Part shown: positions 34,093 to 42,410 of the stretch, one piece after another | Layout: each line of letters opens with the position of its first letter | How positions within the stretch are numbered: position 1 is the first letter of the stretch | Source: a candidate division TA06 bacterium B3_TA06 | GTDB lineage: Bacteria > Hydrothermota > Tepidihabitantia > B3-TA06 | Direction of reading: 5' to 3' | DNA length: 64,000 nucleotides | NCBI GenBank assembly: GCA_005223075.1 | Contig: NJBO01000007.1 | Span: 40,347-104,346 of the forward strand | Position numbers and translations under genes: made by a program | The notes under the pieces: generated by a model | Told to the model about the DNA's origin: nothing | Database searches by the model: none | Seen by the model: the letters and a program-made list of their open reading frames with translations, nothing else

Positions 34093-35232
34093 TTACAGCG
34101 TGCCCTTTGGGTAAAGTTCTTTGTAAAATACTCGGTGGCGCTTGTAAATCTTGCCGCCCAGCTTATCCATCTCCGCACGCACCCTGGTATTGTCTTCAAG
34201 CTCGTGGTGACTATCCGAGTGCGTCATCTTCGCCTTGCGAGCACTGACATACAAGGCGTTGGCCATGAGCACATCCAGTCCCTTTCCGCGATGCCCCTCT
34301 TTGATTGCTCCCAAAAGCATATCCAGCCGCTTGGAGCGGCGGCGTGCCGCAAGGATCTTGAATATCCCAAAGGGGAAAAGCCTGCCGCGAGCCGCGCGTA
34401 TACCCTCGGTCATATCCGGGATTCCTATGGCGAAGCCAACCACCTGATCGTCCAGGGTAACGGCCTTTACGAAACGAGGGTCCAGAATTGGGATGTAGGT
34501 GGCGGCAACCTTTTGAATCTCCTCCTCGTTCAGCGGAGAGAACCCGTAGAGATGGCTGTAGGCCTCGTTGATCAGAGCAAAGATCGGTTCGATAGAGGGC
34601 TTGAACTCCTTGCGTTTGGCAAACTCCTTTAACCTGTAGCTCGTGCGGGAAGAGAGCCTTTTTGCGATCTTGGCATAGACCGGCGGCAAGGGGTTGCTAA
34701 GCTCCACAAGATAGGTAACCCAGTCGGTCTCCTTCGCGTATCCTGCCCGTTCAACAAGCGCTGGGGTATATGGGGGGTGCCACCAGGTGGCTATAGAGGC
34801 GCGTTCCTCGAATCCCTCGACAAGCATCCCCTCCGGATCCATGTCGGTAAAGCCCAGCGGTCCAACGATGCGATCGCACCCTTTTGAACGCGCCCACTCC
34901 TCCGCCGCACCAAGGAGCGCAGATGCCACTCCCTGATCGTCTACGGAATCGAAGAACCCAAAACGCGCCTCGCGTTTGTCTTGAAACTTATTCAGCTTGT
35001 GGTTGATAAGCACCATGACGCGGCCCACCGGTTTGCCGTCACGGCATGCAAGGTAAAGCTCCCCGTCGGAGAAACTCCACGCGTCGTTCTTAGCAGGGTC
35101 AAAGAAACTTTTCTCGTTTTGATAGATGGGATGCACCCACTGCGGATAGCGATCCTCGTAAAGCTTCTCCGGGAAGTAGATGAAAAGTTTCCTCTCCCTC
35201 CTCGTGCGAACCTCACGAATCTCAACTGACAT
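34093..35232 (-). CDS. GNAT-superfamily N-acyltransferase
   Basis: About 379 residues from the ATG at 35232 (AAGGAGG before it; a TTG 3 bp earlier is less likely). N-terminal fold: EIREVRTRRERKLFIYFPEKLYED, PVGRVMVLINHKLNKFQ, ARFGFFDSVDDQGVASALLGAAEEWARSKG, a conserved block common in this family of acyl-CoA N-acyltransferases. The second half repeats the acyltransferase topology. Likely modifies an amine group; substrate unknown. Operon leader of the gene at 33482; promoter at 35255-35282. Confidence 0.75.
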   Translation of the reverse strand: MSVEIREVRTRRERKLFIYFPEKLYEDRYPQWVHPIYQNEKSFFDPAKNDAWSFSDGELYLACRDGKPVGRVMVLINHKLNKFQDKREARFGFFDSVDDQGVASALLGAAEEWARSKGCDRIVGPLGFTDMDPEGMLVEGFEERASIATWWHPPYTPALVERAGYAKETDWVTYLVELSNPLPPVYAKIAKRLSSRTSYRLKEFAKRKEFKPSIEPIFALINEAYSHLYGFSPLNEEEIQKVAATYIPILDPRFVKAVTLDDQVVGFAIGIPDMTEGIRAARGRLFPFGIFKILAARRRSKRLDMLLGAIKEGHRGKGLDVLMANALYVSARKAKMTHSDSHHELEDNTRVRAEMDKLGGKIYKRHRVFYKELYPKGTL

Positions 35233-35254
35233 CAAGCCTCCTTGGGTAGGGGGT

Positions 35255-35282
35255 ATTATGCGGGAAATAGGGCCTTAGTCAA
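35255..35282 (-). promoter_or_regulatory. Promoter of GNAT operon
   Basis: TTGACT-16-CATAAT. Confidence 0.75.
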
Positions 35283-35290
35283 GGACTATT

Positions 35291-35328
35291 ACCCCACATC
35301 GTTGCTTGGCAACGCCACGGGCACCCCG
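35291..35328 (-). repeat. Hairpin element copy
   Basis: ACCCCACATCGTTGC-TTG-GCAACG … GGGCACCCC. Confidence 0.65.
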
Positions 35329-35373
35329 AAAAGAGTAACCCTGGCAGGACCCTATGCGTTGGTGCGCTGTGCC

Positions 35374-35670
35374 TTACTTGCCGGGAGGCGTGCGGAGCTC
35401 TGAAAGTCTGGCTGAAAGCTCTGCGCCCAACTCGGTAAGCTTAAATGTGTCTCGCGATCCTGCTACAAGACCCGCCTCCTCGATCAACGTGAGCGAGCTC
35501 TCCACCGCACTCTGCGGCAGCTGTATACGCCGGATATCCCGGACACTTGCCAGGATCTCTGCTATCCCCAACGGTGTCTGGCTCTCGGCAAGGGTCTCTA
35601 TTATGGCGGAGGAGACGGTAGTCCCGAAAAAGAAACCCATCAAAGCCTTTGAAAGCTCTTCTGAATACAT
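35374..35670 (-). CDS. Small winged-helix-like protein
   Basis: 98 residues, ATG after GGAGAGGAAAAA. The C-terminal two-thirds read as a winged helix: TPLGIAEILASV, LPQSAVESSLTLIEEAGLV, SRDTFKLTELGAEL. It may be a DNA-binding regulator or a domain involved in protein contacts. It has its own promoter (35786-35813), with a hairpin element beyond it (35822-35858). Confidence 0.55.
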   Translation of the reverse strand: MYSEELSKALMGFFFGTTVSSAIIETLAESQTPLGIAEILASVRDIRRIQLPQSAVESSLTLIEEAGLVAGSRDTFKLTELGAELSARLSELRTPPGK

Positions 35671-35785
35671 TTTTTCCTCTCCAGTTCAGGGATTATTTGA
35701 GGTTTCGGTTCCAGGTTGACCGATTACATGCACGTTTCTCAATAACGACCTCCTTTTGGTTCTCTGTATTAGATTTGACACTTAA

Positions 35786-35813
35786 TTATTGTCATACTCA
35801 CCGGGATGTCAAG
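35786..35813 (-). promoter_or_regulatory. Promoter of winged-helix gene
   Basis: TTGACA-16-AATAAT. Confidence 0.75.
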
Positions 35814-35821
35814 GTATCTTT

Positions 35822-35858
35822 ACCCCAACCGAACGCAGAGCATTCGGTTGGGACCCCG
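35822..35858 (-). repeat. Hairpin element copy
   Basis: ACCCCAACCGAACGC … CATTCGGTTGGGACCCC; stem sequence unlike the other copies. Confidence 0.75.
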
Positions 35859-35873
35859 GAAACATCCTAACGA

Positions 35874-36149
35874 TTAAGGAAGGCTTCGGTAGGCCTCGCT
35901 TCGAGGTGCAACACCGTAAACAACAATACGTTTCTCCTCGTGGTATACCCAATATAAGACCCGCCACTCACCTATCCGCAAGCGACAAAGTCCCTTAAGG
36001 CTTTCCGGTAAAGAAGTAAGTTGATGATGCACCACCTCATCTCCATGTCCCGCAAGCCACTTAAGCTTATCTAGCACCCTCAAGGAAACATTCCTGTCCA
36101 AATTCTCAATCTCCTTAAGAGCCTTCTTAGTAAACACCAGATTAAACAT
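35874..36149 (-). CDS. RelE/ParE-family toxin
   Basis: 91 residues from the ATG at 36149; the open frame begins at 36209, inside the promoter, so the inner start is used. Typical RelE sequence: FNLVFTKKALKEIENLD, LTSLPESLKGLCRLRIGEWRVLYWVYHEEKRIVVYGVAPRSEAY. Such proteins cut mRNA on the ribosome. It has its own promoter (36160-36187). The possible antitoxin (36340-36534) lies 190 bp upstream, farther than usual in type II pairs. Confidence 0.85.
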   Translation of the reverse strand: MFNLVFTKKALKEIENLDRNVSLRVLDKLKWLAGHGDEVVHHQLTSLPESLKGLCRLRIGEWRVLYWVYHEEKRIVVYGVAPRSEAYRSLP

Positions 36150-36159
36150 TCTCGGTTGA

Positions 36160-36187
36160 ATCTTACTTGGGTTGTTATAATTGTCAA
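36160..36187 (-). promoter_or_regulatory. Promoter of RelE-like toxin
   Basis: TTGACA-16-TAAGAT. Confidence 0.75.
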
Positions 36188-36339
36188 GACGACTGGGTGG
36201 ATTTTTCATGCAACTTGAGACAATTCGGATAGTTATCGCTTTGATGAAACAATTGAAATTCTATCGAATGTTGAAAATTTTTTGTATTCCATAAGACTCT
36301 TGGGGAAGACGACTCAGTTTTTCCTACCGGAATAAAAGA

Positions 36340-36534
36340 TTATTGGGAGAGTTTTTTCTCAACCTCTTCTAGAGACACAACTTCTCCTTTAAGGTCCTCT
36401 TCCCTTGCTTTGAGCATGCGTTTAACAAACCTAGGGTTATGCGCAAGGAGCCAGTCCTCCAGGTCTTCTTTGGTCTCGGCGCTCTCCCACACTGAAATCG
36501 GGATAGTTATTACATCTCCGTTCTTTTTAGTCAT
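36340..36534 (-). CDS. Possible antitoxin of the RelE-like toxin
   Basis: 64 residues: TIPISVWESAETKEDLEDWLLAHNP … EVVSLEEVEKKLSQ. The short acidic protein ending in EVVSLEEVEKKL resembles C-terminal toxin-neutralising segments of type II antitoxins. The ATG is 6 nt after TATCAT, so its mRNA is predicted leaderless. The 190-bp gap and separate promoter of the toxin make the pairing uncertain. DNA-binding fold not identified. Confidence 0.55.
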   Translation of the reverse strand: MTKKNGDVITIPISVWESAETKEDLEDWLLAHNPRFVKRMLKAREEDLKGEVVSLEEVEKKLSQ

Positions 36535-36540
36535 CGTAAG

Positions 36541-36568
36541 ATGATAAATACTTTTTCAACGATGTCAA
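36541..36568 (-). promoter_or_regulatory. Promoter of possible antitoxin
   Basis: TTGACA-16-TATCAT, 6 nt before the ATG. Confidence 0.75.
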
Positions 36569-36584
36569 GGCGAGTCCGGCATGC

Positions 36585-37823
36585 TCATTCGTCGCTGCCA
36601 GTCGCCGTATCCGGGCTCGGCCAGTAGCGACCAAAGTTCTCGCGGAGCTCGGAGCCTGTGATGACGAGTTCTGAGGCGATGTCGAGACCCGAGAGCCGCG
36701 AGAGGATTGCGATTGCTGTATCCGAGCTCTTGTTTTCGGATGCGCGTAACTCCTCAAGGAACTGCGGGATAAGCTGGGGGTTGCCTGACTTTTCGACCAC
36801 CTTTGCCCAGAAGTACGGGGCGATAAGGTAACCGAACATGCCAACCGACCTGCCGCCTCCAAGATCTGTAACATCGCCCCCTTTCCAGGTTTTAAGGTCG
36901 TAGGTTTTCTCAGGATCGTATCCCGACCACTCTTCGTTATGCAGATAGGAAAGACCTATGGGATGGTAGCGCTTTTCTATCTCGAACATGGTGTAGTTGG
37001 CAAGCCCATCGCCAATCCAGCGGGTGCTGTAATCAGAGGTAACGTCGAGATAGATTACGCCGAGCGAGGTCTCCACCCATTCGTGTGGAAGCGTTCCTAA
37101 AACAAATCCGCTTTGCATCCTGGCGGTTGTCCACCAGCCGCCGTCGAAGTGAAGCCCAAATGGAGCTTGTTCTTCTTCAATGACGACCTTTAAGGGCATA
37201 AGCCGCATCCTAAGAATGCTGTCAATTACCGCCTTGCACTTTTTTTCGTGCTCGAGGATTACTTCCGCTTCGCTTTTGTACTTTTCCGGGTAAAGAACCC
37301 TTATCCCCTCCCCCTCTATCTCAGGCATGCCGTAACTCATTTTTAAAGGTGCTTGTCTTGTTTCCCGCATGAGCTTGAGGATTAATCTGATAGATCCAAA
37401 GAAACCTAGGTTAACGACTTCCGTGGAATCGCCAATTGGCACACATCCCATTGCGGAAGAATAGTGATTCACCGGTTGGCTGCAATATGCGTTAAATTTG
37501 ACCTTCGAGCGCTGGCTGCGCGGCACCCAGAACAGCACCTCGCCGTTCTTATCGGAGTACTTTTCTTCTCTGCCCCTTCTGGTTTCGAGCACGCATTTCA
37601 CGCCCTCGGCCGGGTTGTAAAACGTATCCAGAAAAAGGTAGAATACGGGAAGGCTGTCGCTTTTCGTTAACGCCGAAATGGACTTAAGTTTTCCTTTGAG
37701 ATGCTCGGTGAGCTCGGTCGTATCGGTATAGTTCTGAACATCACCGGCGGATAGCGGGACCGCGGACGACACCAAAAGCGCCATCCCAACCGCCAGTCCT
37801 GTGATTCTTGTTTTGTTTTCCAT
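36585..37823 (-). CDS. Exported gluzincin-like peptidase relative, catalytic motif altered
   Basis: 412 residues, signal peptide (GLAVGMALLVSSAVPLSA). The middle has LPHEWVETSLGVIYLDVTSDYSTRWIGDGLANYTMFEIEKR (two blocks), which follows the peptidase MA-like pattern HExxH … W.(D/E)GLA.Y. Here the second histidine is replaced (HEWVE), so zinc catalysis is doubtful. The N-terminal part has a carboxypeptidase-regulatory-like fold (VKCVLETRRGREEKYSDKNGEVLFWVP). Promoter at 37956-37983. May be an inactive or structural relative. Confidence 0.55.
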   Translation of the reverse strand: MENKTRITGLAVGMALLVSSAVPLSAGDVQNYTDTTELTEHLKGKLKSISALTKSDSLPVFYLFLDTFYNPAEGVKCVLETRRGREEKYSDKNGEVLFWVPRSQRSKVKFNAYCSQPVNHYSSAMGCVPIGDSTEVVNLGFFGSIRLILKLMRETRQAPLKMSYGMPEIEGEGIRVLYPEKYKSEAEVILEHEKKCKAVIDSILRMRLMPLKVVIEEEQAPFGLHFDGGWWTTARMQSGFVLGTLPHEWVETSLGVIYLDVTSDYSTRWIGDGLANYTMFEIEKRYHPIGLSYLHNEEWSGYDPEKTYDLKTWKGGDVTDLGGGRSVGMFGYLIAPYFWAKVVEKSGNPQLIPQFLEELRASENKSSDTAIAILSRLSGLDIASELVITGSELRENFGRYWPSPDTATGSDE

Positions 37824-37955
37824 CTCCTCCTCGGTTTATATTGATGTAAAGCAAACGATATTTAACCGTGGGTAAAAATGACCGCTGATTATATCTGGTT
37901 CAGCGGCCAAAACCTCTATGGGTTCCCTACAAAGGTAGAGAACTATGGTACGTTT

Positions 37956-37983
37956 ATTATAAACAAATGAGAATCCTTGTCAA
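37956..37983 (-). promoter_or_regulatory. Promoter of peptidase-like gene
   Basis: TTGACA-16-TATAAT. Confidence 0.9.
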
Positions 37984-38094
37984 GTCCTCGCATTGCCTCA
38001 CCATTTCAGGCCGTGCCATCTGGAAAGGAGGGATCTCAAACAAAAGTAAACGACACCGAAAATTCACCGATTGAAAGAATAGCATCACTTCAGG

Positions 38095-38122
38095 TTGACA
38101 AAATCTGCATTATGGATATGGT
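38095..38122 (+). promoter_or_regulatory. Promoter of plsY operon
   Basis: TTGACA-16-TATGGT. Confidence 0.7.
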
Positions 38123-38215
38123 AGGTTCATGGTGGGGCGCAGATCTGTGGTCGCTTTATTTATACGCGGATGCATCTTTCAGAGATGGTTGGCATTGTTC
38201 AAAGGATGTAGCTAG

Positions 38216-38851
38216 ATGAACAGCAACCCTTTGCACGTTCTGCTCTGGACCGGCGTTGGATTTGCTGCCGGCTCAATGATGTTTTCGGTATGGCTGGGGA
38301 AATTGCTACTAAAAAAAGACGTCAGGGAGTACGGCGATGCCAACCCCGGTGCCATGAATGCGTGGAAGGCGGGCGGCTGGAAGATAGGTCTTCCTGCAGG
38401 AATTCTTGAGCTCTGCAAAGGCGCTGTCCCGGTAGGGCTGGCTCATTGGGTATTCGGTATCAATGGATGGATGCTGGTGCCGGTTGCTCTGGCTCCCATC
38501 TTGGGACACGCGTTCTCACCGTTCCTGAAGTTCAAAGGTGGAAAGGCGATAGCGGTAACATTCGGCGTATGGACTGCTATCACTATCTGGGAGGGACTGG
38601 TGGTCCTTGGACTCCTCATAGGGCTCTTCTATCTCCTTATCGATCATCCCTCCTGGTCGGTCATCTTCGGTATGCTCGCATTCCTAGGCTACCTTCTCCT
38701 CCTCGGCCTGTTTGTTCGAGGATTGGAGATACCGCTGCTCGCCATCTGGGCAGGCAACATGGCAATATTCCTGTACAAGCACCGGATCGATCTGAAGAAA
38801 GCTATCAAACCCAGGCCTTACATCCTAAGGCTCCTCAGGAGGGCCTCTTGA
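38216..38851 (+). CDS. plsY: Acyl-phosphate glycerol-3-phosphate acyltransferase (PlsY family)
   Basis: 211 residues, six or so membrane spans. PlsY transfers an acyl group from acyl-phosphate to glycerol-3-phosphate, the first step of phospholipid synthesis. The three PlsY sites are visible: GFAAGSMMFSVWLGK (first span), GDANPGAMNAWKAGGWKIG (usually GS.NPGATN), and FKGGKAIAV. The Gly-rich and FKGGK loops are intact, with Met in place of Thr in NPGAMN. It overlaps the following gene; the FakA/FakB pair that makes acyl-phosphate lies 2 kb away, convergent. Confidence 0.85.
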   Translation: MNSNPLHVLLWTGVGFAAGSMMFSVWLGKLLLKKDVREYGDANPGAMNAWKAGGWKIGLPAGILELCKGAVPVGLAHWVFGINGWMLVPVALAPILGHAFSPFLKFKGGKAIAVTFGVWTAITIWEGLVVLGLLIGLFYLLIDHPSWSVIFGMLAFLGYLLLLGLFVRGLEIPLLAIWAGNMAIFLYKHRIDLKKAIKPRPYILRLLRRAS

Positions 38852-40047
38852 GTAATATCTGGATAAACATTCAGGTTATTACTATCGTTTTCCTCCTGCT
38901 ATTATTGCTGATTGCCCTCAGCAACACAAGGAGCTTCCGCAGGTTAGGAGACTATCCTGCGCCCTCTCGCTTCCTGCGTGTCTCGATTCTGGTGCCTGCA
39001 CGTAATGAAGAAAAAAACATCGCTGCATGCGTGCGTTCGCTTCTGGCTCAGGACTACCCTGACTTCGAGGTGATCGTCCTTGATGACGAGTCTACTGACA
39101 GGACCTGGGAGGTGCTTGAGGGATTAACAAAAGAGAACAAAAGCTTGAAAATCCGTAAGGGCGAGCCTTTACCTGAGGGTTGGATAGGCAAGCACTGGGC
39201 ATGTCATCAGCTGGTAGGGGTTGCAGATGGAGAACTGTTTCTGTTTACCGATGCCGATACCCGTCATCATCCAAACACCCTGCGAGAAGCGGCGGCAGCT
39301 TTTGAGGCGGAAGAGGCCGATTTTCTTACCGCCCTGCCCAGGGAAGAAGCTAAATCTTTGGGCGAAAAGTTGACCATACCCGTTATGTCCTTCGGCATCA
39401 ACTCCTTTTTGCCTGTCGGTTTTGCGCATAGAACTCGCTTATCTGCCTTTTGCCTCGCAGTTGGTCAGTTCATGCTCTTTCGCCGCAAGGCTTATGAAAA
39501 GATCGGGGGTTACGAAACCGCAAAGCAAAAAGTGCTGGATGATGTCTGGTTCGGACGAAGGATCAAGGCACAAGGGTTACGTTGGAGAATAGTGGACGCA
39601 ACTCACTATATCAGTTGCCGGATGTATACAAATCTGCAGGAGGTCTCCGAGGGCTTCAGCAAGAACCTGTTCGCCACCTTCGGCAACAATCTACTCGTAT
39701 ACATACCGGTCTGGCTGTGGCTTACTACGGTATTCATCTTGCCGGTGCTCGTGCTTGGATTAGCCATAACCGGAGTTGGCGTCTCTGAAACCTCGGTGGT
39801 GCTTGCCCTCGTCACCGTAGGATGTTCAATTATCCTGTGGGGAATAACACACTTGCGTTTCCACTACCCTTTATATCTAACGCTTCTCTATCCGGTTATC
39901 GTTTTCTTATGGGTTCTCATGGCCGTCCGCTCAATGGTCATGACCATTGCCGGTAAGAACACATGGAAGGGCCGCACACTCAATATCAAAGAGAAACCTG
40001 TGGAAGAATCCGAGGATCTTGAGGATGTCCGGGACCGTCCCGCCTAA
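38848..40047 (+). CDS. Membrane GT2 glycosyltransferase (CrtQ-like)
   Basis: 399 residues from a TTG at 38848 that overlaps the plsY stop and follows CAGGAGGG; an in-frame start far upstream lies inside plsY and is not used. N-terminal span (IQVITIVFLLLLLLIAL), GT2 core (VSILVPARNEEKNIAACVRSLL, VIVLDDESTDRT, LFLFTDADTRH, QFMLFRRKAYEKIGGYE, DDVWFGRRIKAQG), then three or four C-terminal spans. Resembles glycosyltransferases acting on carotenoids or lipids. Coupled to PlsY it may glycosylate a membrane lipid. The acceptor is inference. Confidence 0.82.
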   Translation: MSNIWINIQVITIVFLLLLLLIALSNTRSFRRLGDYPAPSRFLRVSILVPARNEEKNIAACVRSLLAQDYPDFEVIVLDDESTDRTWEVLEGLTKENKSLKIRKGEPLPEGWIGKHWACHQLVGVADGELFLFTDADTRHHPNTLREAAAAFEAEEADFLTALPREEAKSLGEKLTIPVMSFGINSFLPVGFAHRTRLSAFCLAVGQFMLFRRKAYEKIGGYETAKQKVLDDVWFGRRIKAQGLRWRIVDATHYISCRMYTNLQEVSEGFSKNLFATFGNNLLVYIPVWLWLTTVFILPVLVLGLAITGVGVSETSVVLALVTVGCSIILWGITHLRFHYPLYLTLLYPVIVFLWVLMAVRSMVMTIAGKNTWKGRTLNIKEKPVEESEDLEDVRDRPA

Positions 40048-40275
40048 ACTGAATTCCTTACTGGGATACAAGTAATTGACGATACAGAATCTAAAACCGT
40101 CTGTTTGCACAGGCTAGAGAGCCTGTGCCACACGATAGATGTTGATGTGTAGCGGCTTTGTGGGGTAAAAATGACGCGGTCATCGCACTCCATAGCAGCA
40201 GAGGAACAGAGGGTGAGGGAAATGATGTAGAACACTCCTGTCTGTTCATAAATCCCGACCCCTATTAATCCGAAG

Positions 40276-41139
40276 CTAGTAGTGATAAGCAACCATTATG
40301 GTTCCCGGGCCGGTGTGTGAGCCTATCAGAGGAGTCAACTGCGAGACAAACAGAGTTTCCGCCCCCAGCTCCTCGATCCCTTGTTTCAACCTGGATAGAG
40401 ACTCTTCGGAGATATCGGCATGGGCAACGGCTAGCCTGACTTTTCCTTTCCGGGAAACCCTCTTTAATTCATTTATTATTGCTGTAATTATATCTTTACT
40501 AAACAATTTGAGACCGGTCATCTTTACCTGGCCGTTCACAATCCCTATAGCCGGACGAACCCCTGCCTTTTGCAGAGCCAGGGCCGGCGTGGCCCACGGT
40601 TCATGAAGTCTGCCGCCGCGTACCAGCCAGACAAGATCCTCCATAAAAGCAAGTAGTTTTACACCCTCTTTGAATTCTTCCAATATCTTTAGGATCTCGG
40701 GAAGCTCTTTGCCCTGATTAGCTAACTCCTGCGCCTTCCAGACCACCAACCCTTCGGCTACCGAAGCCAGGTGGGTATCGAAGAGTTCGATCCGCTCCTT
40801 ATCCTCAGGAGCCATCTGGTCTCTCGCCTGGGTTGCCGAATCAAACGTACCTGACCATCCTTTGAATAGTAGAATCACTAGCACCTTATCGAATTTCTCA
40901 AGAGACCTCTTGTAGGCTTTCTTAAACCTTAAAGGCGGGGGAGCAGAGGTCTTGGCTGTCTTTTTGAGCTCTCTCATCCTCTGATAAAGAGCTTTTGTAT
41001 CTTTGATCTCCTCGTCTTCATCCGGGAACCAGACCGGGTATTTAGCTACCTCTATATCGTGCTTTAGAGCGAAATCTTCTGATAGATTGGACGCCTCGTC
41101 GGTTACTATACCTATTTTTCTTCGGGCTGAGGTGTCCAT
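40276..41139 (-). CDS. DegV-family fatty acid-binding protein (FakB-like)
   Basis: 287 residues. Typical DegV fold: KIGIVTDEASNLSED (Ser/Thr near the acyl carboxylate site), VLVILLFKGWSGTFDSATQARDQ, DTHLASVAEGLVV, FMEDLVWLVRGGRLH, RPAIGIVNGQVKMTG, HADISEESLSRLKQGIEELG. FakB proteins hold a fatty acid for phosphorylation by FakA. The ATG lies 2-3 bp after the FakA-like stop with GAGGAGGG at the site, so the two genes are one operon. Confidence 0.85.
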   Translation of the reverse strand: MDTSARRKIGIVTDEASNLSEDFALKHDIEVAKYPVWFPDEDEEIKDTKALYQRMRELKKTAKTSAPPPLRFKKAYKRSLEKFDKVLVILLFKGWSGTFDSATQARDQMAPEDKERIELFDTHLASVAEGLVVWKAQELANQGKELPEILKILEEFKEGVKLLAFMEDLVWLVRGGRLHEPWATPALALQKAGVRPAIGIVNGQVKMTGLKLFSKDIITAIINELKRVSRKGKVRLAVAHADISEESLSRLKQGIEELGAETLFVSQLTPLIGSHTGPGTIMVAYHY

Positions 41140-41141
41140 AA

Positions 41142-42074
41142 TTATCCCTCCTCGGTTAAATCTTCTATCCTGAAATCATGTATATCGCTGAACCTACCTG
41201 CAACCTCGGCTACCTTCTCGGGAGAATCGGTATGGATGTGTAAAGCAACCCTTTTTTGGGACGGTGAGACGTTGATATCCAGACTATCCCCTAAGGGCGA
41301 GAATGCTTCTCTAAGTGCATCTTCGTTGAGATCCTCTTCCCCTTTTATTACTACCACCACCCCTGCCCTTTCCTGGATCGCTTCAGCTATCGCCTCCTGC
41401 AAGCCCTCCAGGAAGATCAAAAAGCCCAGCGCACCGGCATCAACCACATGATTGGCTTGCAGCGCCTGGATCTCCTCGGGTGTATTCTTCCCCTTAAGTA
41501 GATCGCCTAACCTGTCGGTGGTCCCCTCAACGGCAATCCTGGCCTGAGAGATAATCTCTCCAAACAGAGAGACGAGGTTCTTTTCTTGTTCATAAACACC
41601 CAGGGCGGTCTGAGCAGAAACCTGGATAGGATCCAGGATGGTTCCCTCTCGCGGCTCGGCAAATACTCGATACCCACAATCCCTTCCCCTTTCCATGGCG
41701 TGGGCCAGGCTCATTGAGTTAAGGACCAGCTCCTCCTGTAGATAGTTAAGGAAACCTGCGAACCATCCGGTAAAGATCATCCCCGCGTTACCCCTGGCCG
41801 CTTCCAGCAGTATCTCCTCCTGAAGGCTCTCGATCAGCTCTCGCTTGGGACAACGGTCGGTTTGTTTTATCCCTCTAAGGATACTCTTCAGGGTAACCAC
41901 CAGGTTGTCCCCGGTATCGCAGTCCCTGACCGGGAAGTAGTTCATGTCGTTCACTTCCTCTTTTCGGGGGGAGATACGGTCAAGGAACTTGGTAAAGATT
42001 TTTACCAGAAGACCCTTTGAGATCTCTATCTCAGAGATAAAGATTCCCTGAATCTTATCCTTGGTTTGAGACAT
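41142..42074 (-). CDS. Fatty acid kinase FakA-like (DhaL/DAK2 domain)
   Basis: 310 residues, shorter than full FakA. The kinase domain has FPVRDCDTGDNLVVTLKSI (the Mg-binding Asp pair of D-x-D-T-G is kept although PDGDTG is altered), AARGNAGMIFTGWFAGFL, AREGTILDP-like EPREGTILDP and VVDAGALGFLIFLEG. A C-terminal acyl-recognition-like part ends RVALHIHTDSPEKVAEVAGRF. Expected reaction: fatty acid on FakB + ATP to acyl-phosphate. The -10 box lies 9 nt before the ATG. Confidence 0.83.
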   Translation of the reverse strand: MSQTKDKIQGIFISEIEISKGLLVKIFTKFLDRISPRKEEVNDMNYFPVRDCDTGDNLVVTLKSILRGIKQTDRCPKRELIESLQEEILLEAARGNAGMIFTGWFAGFLNYLQEELVLNSMSLAHAMERGRDCGYRVFAEPREGTILDPIQVSAQTALGVYEQEKNLVSLFGEIISQARIAVEGTTDRLGDLLKGKNTPEEIQALQANHVVDAGALGFLIFLEGLQEAIAEAIQERAGVVVVIKGEEDLNEDALREAFSPLGDSLDINVSPSQKRVALHIHTDSPEKVAEVAGRFSDIHDFRIEDLTEEG

Positions 42075-42083
42075 GGTGTCTGA

Positions 42084-42111
42084 ATTCTAACCACGAGACT
42101 GCGCGTGTCAA
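42084..42111 (-). promoter_or_regulatory. Promoter of fakA-fakB-like operon
   Basis: TTGACA-16-TAGAAT. Confidence 0.8.
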
Positions 42112-42186
42112 CCCAAAACCCTCACCCCATGAAATATCTCTACAATAAAGAAACACCCCCGCGTAAGCGAAGGCACCAAGCTCCTC

Positions 42187-42247
42187 GGGGTCCCTGCGGC
42201 GTTGTGTACGCTTCGCAGAAACGGCAGCAACGACATGGGGTGAAAAG
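42187..42247 (+). repeat. Hairpin element copy
   Basis: GGGGTCCCTGCGGCGTTGTG … ACGACATGGGGTGAAAAG, long irregular stem. Confidence 0.65.
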
Positions 42248-42350
42248 AACCCCAAGTCGCACGGCCAAAGTGGACTAAGCTGACGGCTCACGGCTGATCG
42301 CTGTCAGCTGACCGCTGTCGGCTGTGAGCGGTGAGCCGTATGCGAAACCG

Positions 42351-42379
42351 TTGACATCTCCCAAACATCCCTCTATACT
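42351..42379 (+). promoter_or_regulatory. Promoter of secreted gene 42411
   Basis: TTGACA-17-TATACT. Confidence 0.9.
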
Positions 42380-42410
42380 AAATCACTAAATAACATCAAG
42401 GAGGTTGCAG

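Larger units (their letters stand above)
37824..38215. other. Divergent promoter region
   Basis: Between two divergent genes: a consensus minus promoter (37956-37983) and a plus promoter (38095-38122). The plsY leader is about 90 nt. No gene seen. Confidence 0.5.
42075..42410. repeat. Hairpin element plus GCTGA-rich repeat tract
   Basis: Contains a hairpin element (42187-42247) and a tract (about 42278-42345) built of GCTGA/GCTGT units in both orientations (GCTGACGGCTCACGGCTGA and so on), then the promoter of the next gene. A shorter related tract (CGCCGTCAGCCGTGAGCTGTCA region) occurs at 16044-16064. Confidence 0.65.

Noticed and set aside
36210..36339. Short coding-like stretch between toxin and antitoxin
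   Set aside because: Only 19 codons from a possible ATG on the minus strand and no ribosome site.
38446..38847. Long N-terminal extension of the GT2 gene
   Set aside because: It overlaps plsY in another frame; the TTG at 38848 has CAGGAGGG and the expected first membrane span.
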